Of a DNA stretch of 23,612 bases, positions 19,150 to 23,612 are shown one piece after another. Source of the DNA: JBDZUZ01 sp040255445 (GTDB lineage Bacteria; Planctomycetota; Phycisphaerae; Phycisphaerales; UBA1924); the NCBI GenBank assembly GCA_040255445.1, contig JBDZUZ010000049.1:1-23612 (forward strand). Direction: 5' to 3'. The notes under the pieces were generated by a model, which was not told where the DNA came from, did no database searches, and saw only the letters and a list, made by a program, of their open reading frames with translations. Each line of letters opens with the position of its first letter. Position 1 is the first letter of the stretch. A program made the translations under genes and the position numbers.

Positions 19150-19623
19150 ATGGCCGAGCCCGAAGCCAGCCCCGACCCGTCAGCGGACGCACACCGCCAG
19201 TCGAAGTGCCCCCACTGCGGGTACGACCTGACCGGACGGCTCAGCGAACTGGACCGCTGCCCCGAGTGCGGTTTGGGGGACCTCACCCGCGTGCAGTTAC
19301 GGCCGGGCGAGGTCCTCAGCGCCCGCGCGGCGACCGCAGAAGACCTCGAGACTGTCCGCCAGCGGCGGCTCCGTCGCCTGCAGCCCGCGAGGCTTCTGCA
19401 GATGGTGATGTTCTGGGCGTGCATCGGGGCGATCGTCGGCTTCGCCGCGCCCTCGATCTCGATGCTGATCACGAACCGGCGTCCGGTCATCACGCCGGGC
19501 CTCGCCGCCGGGTGCGTGGGCGTGCTCGCCCCGGTCGTGGCGGTGACGGTCGCGTACTGGCGTGCGGGCCGGCGTCCCGCCGCGAGCACGGTCGTCATCC
19601 GACGCGCCCCGCCGGAGAGATAG
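19150..19623 (+). CDS. Zinc-ribbon membrane protein of unknown function
   Basis: This 157-residue protein starts with a polar, Pro-rich segment and then a zinc ribbon, CPHC (Cys20, Cys23) ... CPEC (Cys37, Cys40), with the CGYDLTG form common in planctomycete membrane proteins. A basic, coiled segment (DLETVRQRRLRRLQPARLL) leads into two hydrophobic helices at about residues 83-105 (MVMFWACIGAIVGFAAPSIS) and 115-138 (GLAAGCVGVLAPVVAVTVAYW), ending in a basic tail. The ribbon would lie in the cytoplasm by the positive-inside rule. The ATG at 19150 lacks a clear ribosome site, and upstream reading into pyrD on the other strand is unlikely to be coding. The downstream TPR-YggX gene starts 43 bases after its stop and may be cotranscribed. 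Function unknown. Confidence 0.8.
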   Translation: MAEPEASPDPSADAHRQSKCPHCGYDLTGRLSELDRCPECGLGDLTRVQLRPGEVLSARAATAEDLETVRQRRLRRLQPARLLQMVMFWACIGAIVGFAAPSISMLITNRRPVITPGLAAGCVGVLAPVVAVTVAYWRAGRRPAASTVVIRRAPPER

Positions 19624-19666
19624 CCGGTTTCACTCGCCGCGGCGGGCCTTGGGGGTACTGTTGGCC

Positions 19667-20311
19667 ATGGACATCACCCAGCGCATCGCTCAATTCGAGA
19701 ACATGGTCCAGGCCGACCCAGAAAACGACATGGCCCACTACTCGCTCGGCAACGCCTACGGGCAGGCCGAGCGGCATATGGACGCGGCGGAGAGCTTCAC
19801 CCGCTGCACGCAGCTCAACCCGAGCTTCTCCAAGGCCTACCAGCTCGCCGGGCAGCACTTCATGTCCGCGGGCGAACTCAGCAAGGCCACCGAGATCCTG
19901 ACCGAGGGGTACAAGGTCGCCAGCGAGAAGGGCGACCTGATGCCCAAGAAGGCGATGGCCGAGCTGCTCACGAAGATGGGCCAGCCGCTGCCGGAAGTGA
20001 AGTCGGCCCCGGCCGCCGCGGCGGCCGCGCCCGCGGGCTCGTTCGTCTGCCGCCAGACCGGCGAGGCGGGCACGCAGCTCCCCAAGCCGCCCTTCAAGGG
20101 TCCGGTCGGTCGGTGGATCTACGAGAACATCTCGGCGCAGACCTGGGATGCGTGGATCCGCCAGGGGACCAAGGTCATCAACGAGCTGCGGCTCGATCTC
20201 TCGCGCGAGCAGGATTCGGACACGTACGACCGGCACATGCGCGAGTACCTGGGCATCGATGATGCGCTGCTCGAGAAGCTCGAATCGGGGACCGCGGCGG
20301 GGAAGAACTGA
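19667..20311 (+). CDS. TPR repeat + YggX-like Fe(II)-trafficking domain fusion
   Basis: Residues about 3-85 of this 214-residue protein form two to three tetratricopeptide repeats (ITQRIAQFENMVQADPENDMAHYSLGNAYGQ, HMDAAESFTRCTQLNPSFSKAYQLAGQHF, ELSKATEILTEGYKVA). An Ala/Pro linker (113-123) follows. Residues about 126-198 resemble YggX, the small Fe(II)-trafficking / oxidative-damage protection protein: FVCRQTGEAG with Cys128, then LPKPPFKGPVGRWIYENISAQTWDAWIRQGTKVINELRLDL. That matches the YggX pattern of an N-terminal Cys, Pro-Gly-x-x-G-x-x-I-Y, Trp, and LIN. YggX alone is about 90 residues, so the domain is complete. The protein is cytoplasmic and may protect Fe-S enzymes, with TPRs giving a partner contact. 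GGGGG lies about a dozen bases before the ATG at 19667. The DUF6614-like gene follows 29 bases later. Confidence 0.87.
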   Translation: MDITQRIAQFENMVQADPENDMAHYSLGNAYGQAERHMDAAESFTRCTQLNPSFSKAYQLAGQHFMSAGELSKATEILTEGYKVASEKGDLMPKKAMAELLTKMGQPLPEVKSAPAAAAAAPAGSFVCRQTGEAGTQLPKPPFKGPVGRWIYENISAQTWDAWIRQGTKVINELRLDLSREQDSDTYDRHMREYLGIDDALLEKLESGTAAGKN

Positions 20312-20340
20312 GCGGGTTTGGTCTTCGCGGAGCCGCATCG

Positions 20341-20673
20341 ATGAACTACTACAACATGTGGTGCAACATCCGCGACTCGCGGAAGGACCTGGAGTTCGCC
20401 GCGGCGGTGAAGGCGTACCTCGACCGGCTGCAGGAGATGGGCCGGATCGAGGGCTGGCGGCTGACGCGGCGGAAGTTCGGCTTCGGGCCGGAGGGCCTGG
20501 GTGAGTTCCACATCAGCGTGTGGACGCGCGACCTCGCGCAGCTGGATCAGGCGTTCAGCACGGTGGCAGCGCGGTCGGGCGAGATCGAGGACCTGCACAG
20601 GCCGGTGTACGCGATGGCGGTGGATTTCAAGTCGTCGCTGTCAAGGGACTTTCCGGACCCGGAGAGGGCTTAA
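20341..20673 (+). CDS. DUF6614-like protein
   Basis: This small soluble protein of 110 residues begins MNYYNMWCNIRDSRKDLEFA and contains AYLDRLQEMGRIEGWRLTRRKFGFGPEGLGEFHISV and DLAQLDQAFSTVAARSGEIEDLHRPVY, ending FKSSLSRDFPDPERA. This pattern agrees with my memory of the DUF6614 family, a dimeric alpha/beta-barrel-like group of unknown function. The ATG at 20341 has GGAG eight bases upstream. It follows the TPR-YggX gene by 29 bases on the same strand and probably shares its transcript. The last A of its TAA stop is the first base of the RAYT element's left inverted repeat. The element therefore inserted at, or replaced, its 3' UTR and any terminator. Confidence 0.85.
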   Translation: MNYYNMWCNIRDSRKDLEFAAAVKAYLDRLQEMGRIEGWRLTRRKFGFGPEGLGEFHISVWTRDLAQLDQAFSTVAARSGEIEDLHRPVYAMAVDFKSSLSRDFPDPERA

Positions 20674-20747
20674 GTGCCACCGAGATTTGCTCTGAAATCT
20701 CGGTGGCTACCAGACTTGCTTTCCTCATTGCACGCACCGCATCCGAG
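20673..20747 (+). repeat. Left terminal inverted repeat of the RAYT element, with REP palindrome
   Basis: The palindrome at 20676-20707 has a 13-bp stem (GCCACCGAGATTT against AAATCTCGGTGGC) and the 6-nt loop GCTCTG. On the minus strand GTAG precedes it. The repeat matches the reverse complement of 21387-21461 at 71 of 75 positions. Confidence 0.95.
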
Positions 20748-20765
20748 TTCCATCAGACCGCGCAG

Positions 20766-21374
20766 CTACACATACCCCTTCCATAGACTCCAATCCCCCG
20801 GACGCCCCGGCGGCGGATCGCATTCAATTCCAACACCGCGCAGCCCCATCCACGAACCAAGAGTCGACCACTTCCAATCGGTCGGCTCGGATACGAGGCC
20901 GCGCTCGACCGGATTGCGGTGAATGTACTGGACTGTCTCACAGAACTTCACGATGCTCCGCACGTTTCGATCGAATCCGCCACCTTTCTGCCAGAAGCGG
21001 AGTTCGGTGCTCACGGCATCGCCGTGCTCTTCGTGCACGCGAGTGCGCCGGAGGCGATCGAGGATCGGGGCGTCAAGCTCCTGCCACCGCATCATCACGC
21101 GCTTTGCCACCGCCGTCTTCAGTCCCCGCAACGGAAGGGCCAGCTTCCCATCTTTCGGCCGGACCAGCAGATGAGCATGCTCCGGCATGACGACCGCGGC
21201 GAACACCTCTACTGCGTATCTGGCCCGCATCCTGCCGAGGCAGTCTACGAAGACATCGCGGATCGCTGGATTCCCCATCAGCGGGAGGCGTTGTTCACAC
21301 GAGAACGTGATGAACCGGATGTCCTTCGGGTCCTCGAAGCGCGCAAGGTGCTTGTAGTACTCGGGGTCGGGCAT
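20766..21374 (-). CDS. REP-associated tyrosine transposase (RAYT), IS200-like Y1 family
   Basis: This 202-residue protein has the layout of a Y1 transposase that nicks single-stranded DNA through a 5'-phosphotyrosine. It has an N-terminal strand with DIRFITFSCEQRLPLM and the metal-binding HUH motif as His66-Ala-His68 in AVVMPEHAHLLV. The long helix carries the nucleophile Tyr150 in ETVQYIHRNPVERGLV. YIHxNPVxRGLV and the following WKWSTLGSW are typical of RAYTs. A WQKGGGFDRNV segment lies before the catalytic helix. I prefer the ATG at 21374, which starts MPDPEYYKHL at the family position, though no ribosome site is visible. A GTG at 21431 inside the REP palindrome would add 19 residues (ATRLAFLLSRSASKPTCS) encoded by the terminal repeat. 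The gene looks intact, with both catalytic motifs present, so it may still be active. Confidence 0.93.
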   Translation of the reverse strand: MPDPEYYKHLARFEDPKDIRFITFSCEQRLPLMGNPAIRDVFVDCLGRMRARYAVEVFAAVVMPEHAHLLVRPKDGKLALPLRGLKTAVAKRVMMRWQELDAPILDRLRRTRVHEEHGDAVSTELRFWQKGGGFDRNVRSIVKFCETVQYIHRNPVERGLVSEPTDWKWSTLGSWMGLRGVGIECDPPPGRPGDWSLWKGYV

Positions 21375-21386
21375 TGAGCAGGTTGG

Positions 21387-21461
21387 CTTGGATGCGGAGC
21401 GTGAAAGGAGGAAAGCAAGTCTGGTAGCCACCGAGATTTCAGAGCAAATCTCGGTGGCACT
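21387..21461 (-). repeat. Right terminal inverted repeat of the RAYT element, with REP palindrome
   Basis: The REP-like palindrome is at 21427-21458, with GTAG at 21424-21427 on the plus strand at its inner foot. The outer 54 nt (21408-21461) are an exact inverted copy of 20673-20726. Confidence 0.95.
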
Positions 21462-21476
21462 CCGATCACCTTTCCA

Positions 21477-22757
21477 TTATCGCTTCTTCGTGAACTGTTC
21501 CTTCACACCCAGCGATTCCATCGCTTCGCCCAGGCGCTGCAGGGCGTGGACGTAGGCCGCGGTCCGCAGATCGATGCTCTTCTCTTCCTTCACGCGATAA
21601 ACCGCGTGGGTCTCGCGAGTCAGGCGTTCGTGCAGGCGATTCTGCACTTCCTCCGCCGACCAATAGTCGCCCGTGCGGTTCTGCACCCACTCGTAGTAGC
21701 TCACCGTCACGCCGCCCGAGTTGGCGAGGATGTCGGGGACCACGGTCACGCCCTTCTTCCGCAGCGTTTCATCGGCCTCGGGCGCGATCGGGCCGTTGGC
21801 CAACTCGAGCACAACCTCGGCCTTCACCGCATCGGCGTTCGATGATGTAATCACATTCTCGATCGCCGCGGGCACGAGCAGATCGCACTCGAGCTCGAGC
21901 AGCTCCTCGTTGCTGATCGCCTTGGCGCCGTCGCCGCACTGCTCGGGCTTGGGCATGCGGCCCGTCTCGTTCTTCACCCGCTCGAGCATCTCCGCATCGA
22001 GCCCCTTCTCGCGGTAGACGCCGCCGCGGGAATCGGTCGCGGCGACCAGCGTGTAGCCCTTCTCGGTCGCCACCTTCGCGAAGTGGATGCCCGCGTTGCC
22101 AAAGCCCTGCACCGCGAAGGTTTTCTTCTCTTTCGACACATCCCACTTGAGCCGCTCCTCGAGCGCGCTCAGCACGTACAGCCCGCCCTGCGCCGTCGCG
22201 TTGTCGCGGCCGAGCGAGCCGCCCAGCGCCACCGGCTTGCCGGTGATCACGCCCGGGACACGCTTGCCGACGACCGCCGCGTACTCATCCACCATCCACG
22301 CCATGATCTGCGCGTTGGTGTTCACATCCGGCGCGGGTATATCGACATCAACACCGATGCTCCCCGCGATCGCGCGGATGTAGCCGCGGCTGAGCCGCTC
22401 GAGCTCGGCGAGCGACAGCTCGCGCGGGTTCACCACCACGCCGCCCTTGCCGCCGCCGTATGGCAGCCCCGCCACCGCGCACTTGAAGGTCATCCAGAAC
22501 GCCAGCGAGCGGACCTCGTCCGCGCTCACGTCCTGATGGAACCGGATACCGCCCTTGGCCGGGCCGCGGGTGTCGTCGTAGCGGCAGCGGTACCCCTCGA
22601 ACACCTTGAGCGAGCCATCATCCATCCGCACCGGGATCGAGACCTCGACCATGTGACGCGGCCGCCGCAGCCGGGCCACCGTCTCGGCGTGGACATCCGC
22701 GTACTCCGCCGCGCGGTCCAAACGCTTGAGTGCATCGCTGAAGACGTTCGATCCCAT
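21477..22757 (-). CDS. gdhA: Glutamate dehydrogenase (Glu/Leu/Phe/Val dehydrogenase family)
   Basis: This 426-residue enzyme interconverts glutamate and 2-oxoglutarate plus ammonia. The substrate-binding part has KVFEGYRCRYDDTRGPAKGGIRFH (Lys68), MTFKCAVAGLPYGGGKGGV (Lys92 and the catalytic Lys104) and DIPAPDVNTNAQIMAWM. The NAD(P)-binding Rossmann motif GFGNAG is at 218-223, followed by VAATDSRGGVY, LLVPAAIENVI and ANGPIAPEAD. The C-terminus has VPDILANSGGVTVSYYEWVQN. Length fits the hexameric GDH of the RocG/GudB type. A leucine or valine dehydrogenase is less likely because those are shorter, but substrate is not proved. The ATG at 22757 has AGGAG nine bases upstream; the frame open to 23060 is not coding. 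It is divergent from the VOC gene, and its 3' end faces the RAYT element 16 bp away. Confidence 0.94.
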   Translation of the reverse strand: MGSNVFSDALKRLDRAAEYADVHAETVARLRRPRHMVEVSIPVRMDDGSLKVFEGYRCRYDDTRGPAKGGIRFHQDVSADEVRSLAFWMTFKCAVAGLPYGGGKGGVVVNPRELSLAELERLSRGYIRAIAGSIGVDVDIPAPDVNTNAQIMAWMVDEYAAVVGKRVPGVITGKPVALGGSLGRDNATAQGGLYVLSALEERLKWDVSKEKKTFAVQGFGNAGIHFAKVATEKGYTLVAATDSRGGVYREKGLDAEMLERVKNETGRMPKPEQCGDGAKAISNEELLELECDLLVPAAIENVITSSNADAVKAEVVLELANGPIAPEADETLRKKGVTVVPDILANSGGVTVSYYEWVQNRTGDYWSAEEVQNRLHERLTRETHAVYRVKEEKSIDLRTAAYVHALQRLGEAMESLGVKEQFTKKR

Positions 22758-22957
22758 CGTGGACAACTCCTGTGTTGATGGCCTCCGCGGCATGCGAGGC
22801 CCCGGGGCGGTTTGGATGCCGCGGATGCACGCACGCGGCCGCGGCGAGTGTACCGGAGGGCTCGCGGGCCCGGCCCGACGGGACATCCCGACGGACGGGC
22901 CAGGATCGCGCATCCATGCCCCCGACCAGAATTCCCCGGATTTGGCGACTTTCCGGG

Positions 22958-22985
22958 TTGACACCGCCTCAATACGTGATAAATT
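22958..22985 (+). promoter_or_regulatory. Predicted sigma-70 promoter of the VOC gene
   Basis: TTGACA (22958-22963) is a perfect -35, followed after 16 nt by TAAATT (22980-22985) as the -10, in an AT-rich island within GC-rich DNA. It would give an 85-90-nt leader before the ATG at 23077. The same region must also contain the promoter of the divergent dehydrogenase gene, which I could not place. Confidence 0.65.
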
Positions 22986-22991
22986 AATCAC
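22976..22991. promoter_or_regulatory. Palindrome overlapping the -10: possible operator
   Basis: GTGAT-AAATTA-ATCAC is a 16-bp palindrome with 5-bp arms lying over the predicted -10. The spacing does not fit CRP (GTGA-N6-TCAC) or FNR (TTGAT-N4-ATCAA). The position would suit a repressor acting on the VOC gene, and possibly on the divergent dehydrogenase gene. Confidence 0.4.
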
Positions 22992-23076
22992 CTGTCCCGC
23001 CGCGGGGCCTCTCCCCGGCCGGACTCGCACCCCGCGGCCGCCCGCTTCGGGCCGCCGCACAGCAAGGAGTCAGACC

Positions 23077-23439
23077 ATGGGCGTCCCAATCGTGCACTTC
23101 GAGATCGGCTGCCGCGACACCGCCAAGACCGGCAAGTTCTACTGCGACCTCTTCGACTGGAAGATCAGCGACTTCGGCGGCACGCAGATGGTCGACACCG
23201 GCACCAAGGAAGGCATCATGGGGCACATCAACTCGCTCGGTCACGAGCCCCACAACTACACCACGTTCTACGCGATAGTCGACGAGATCGAGCCCTACCT
23301 CGAGAAGATCAAGAAGCTGGGCGGATCGGTGCTGATTCCCAAGACCGAAGTCCCCGGCGCCGGCTGGTTCGCCTGGTTCAAGGACCTTGACGGCAACGTG
23401 CTCGGGCTCTGGAAGACCGCGATGCCGGCGAAGAAGTAA
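23077..23439 (+). CDS. VOC-fold (glyoxalase/bleomycin-resistance) family protein
   Basis: This 120-residue protein has the paired beta-alpha-beta-beta-beta modules of the vicinal oxygen chelate fold. The first is VPIVHFEIGCRDTAKTGKFYCDLFDWKISDFGG, with His near residue 7 as a possible metal ligand. The second is TTFYAIVDEIEPYLEKIKKLGGSVLIPKTEVPGAGWFAWFKDLDGNVLGLWK, ending in the typical DxDGNxLGLW. Family members are metal-dependent lyases, dioxygenases or resistance proteins; the substrate here is not predictable. It is a single-domain cytoplasmic protein that probably dimerises. The ATG at 23077 has AAGGAG seven bases upstream, an ideal ribosome site. A good promoter lies 90 bp upstream. 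A possible further gene begins 27 bases after its stop. Confidence 0.92.
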   Translation: MGVPIVHFEIGCRDTAKTGKFYCDLFDWKISDFGGTQMVDTGTKEGIMGHINSLGHEPHNYTTFYAIVDEIEPYLEKIKKLGGSVLIPKTEVPGAGWFAWFKDLDGNVLGLWKTAMPAKK

Positions 23440-23466
23440 ACAAGCGACCAAGAGGAGGCACACGAC

Positions 23467-23612
23467 GTGCTCCCCGCGCAGACAGGCGGACGATTCAAGG
23501 ATGAGCCCGGCGACCCTGGCCGCGGCGGCGACACCCCGCGCCGCCGCGGCCAGGTTGGGCGTCCGCCGGTGGGCGCGCCGCACGGCGCGCCCGGCCCGCG
23601 GCGCAGGCCCGA
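23467..23612 (+). CDS. Possible gene start, cut by the right edge
   Basis: A GTG at 23467 has an excellent ribosome site, GAGGAGG, eight bases upstream (23452-23458) and the frame stays open to the window end, giving 48 codons. The predicted peptide is rich in Pro, Gly and Arg (GRFKDEPGDPGRGGDTPRRRG) with no recognised motif. Two large perfect hairpins lie inside it, so it may instead be the 3' UTR of the VOC gene. Listed mainly because of the ribosome site. Confidence 0.3.
   Translation, partial: MLPAQTGGRFKDEPGDPGRGGDTPRRRGQVGRPPVGAPHGAPGPRRRP
23515..23554. other. Large perfect hairpin after the VOC gene
   Basis: A 16-bp perfect stem (23515-23530 with 23539-23554) encloses the 8-nt loop ACACCCCG. 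It is followed at 23571-23592 by a second perfect palindrome, GGGCGCGCCG-CA-CGGCGCGCCC. Neither has a U-tract, so an intrinsic terminator is not clear. The first stem starts 75 bases after the VOC stop. Confidence 0.7.

Larger units (their letters stand above)
20673..21461. mobile_element. RAYT (TnpA-REP) element with 75-nt terminal inverted repeats
   Basis: One Y1/HUH transposase gene (20766-21374, minus) is enclosed by inverted repeats 20673-20747 and 21387-21461. The outer 54 nt are identical, and 4 mismatches occur in the inner 21. Each end carries a REP-like palindrome with a GTAG tetranucleotide at its inner foot, as known for REP sequences recognised by REP-associated tyrosine transposases. 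No target-site duplication is seen, as expected for Y1 chemistry. The unit fills the space between the convergent 3' ends of the DUF6614-like gene and the dehydrogenase gene (stop at 21477). Confidence 0.85.

Noticed and set aside
19119..19598. N-terminal extension of PyrD from the longer open frame
   Set aside because: The added residues are low-complexity, overlap the divergent zinc-ribbon gene, and are not part of the dihydroorotate dehydrogenase family.
22976..22991. CRP or FNR binding site
   Set aside because: Half-site spacing is wrong for both: eight bases separate GTGA and TCAC, and six separate GTGAT and ATCAC.

Overview
The window looks like a chromosomal segment of a high-GC planctomycete, most likely a member of the Phycisphaerae. 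The evidence is indirect. There is a secreted protein ending in a PEP-CTERM-like tail (VPTPG, hydrophobic stretch, RRRR). There is a CPHCGYDLTG-type zinc-ribbon membrane protein of a kind common in planctomycetes. Unusual domain fusions occur, and genes are loosely packed and point in mixed directions. No rRNA, tRNA or CRISPR array was found.

Left part (1-5452). A secreted CpcT/CpeT-like + FKBP prolyl isomerase runs off the left edge. It is followed by malate dehydrogenase (mdh), an unrecognised protein divergent from a flavin-reductase-like FMN protein, and the PEP-CTERM protein with its promoter and terminator. Between that gene and the next lies about 530 bp of noncoding DNA full of perfect hairpins, ending in a strong minus-strand terminator.

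Nucleotide block (5453-9919, minus strand). dCTP deaminase (dcd) lies upstream of a B12-dependent ribonucleotide reductase (nrdJ), so two enzymes of deoxynucleotide supply are neighbours. Between them sits a small four-helix-bundle (S23/IVP family) gene. A 35-nt imperfect inverted repeat built of AAGGCATC-like octamers brackets its coding region almost to the base. It looks like a small inserted element.

Centre (9920-17549). A lipoprotein with a flagellar P-ring (FlgI)-like N-terminal domain but no flagellar neighbours is followed by a very large smc. That smc has an acidic insertion in its ATPase head and an Asn-Gly-His-Thr repeat tail. A low-GC gene of unknown function converges on smc, and the two stop codons overlap.

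Right part (17721-23612). A small putative membrane protein, pyrD, a zinc-ribbon membrane protein, a TPR + YggX-like (Fe(II)-trafficking) fusion and a DUF6614-like protein come first. Next is a complete RAYT-type (REP-associated tyrosine transposase) element. It has 75-nt terminal inverted repeats, each carrying a REP-like palindrome preceded by GTAG. A Glu/Leu/Phe/Val-type dehydrogenase (minus) and a VOC-fold protein (plus) then diverge from a shared region that contains a good sigma-70 promoter overlapped by a palindrome.

The two most interesting objects are the S23 element between dcd and nrdJ and the RAYT/REP element. Both are single-gene units bounded by inverted repeats and placed directly after a host stop codon. 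Housekeeping genes (mdh, nrdJ, dcd, smc, pyrD, gdh) make up most of the rest.
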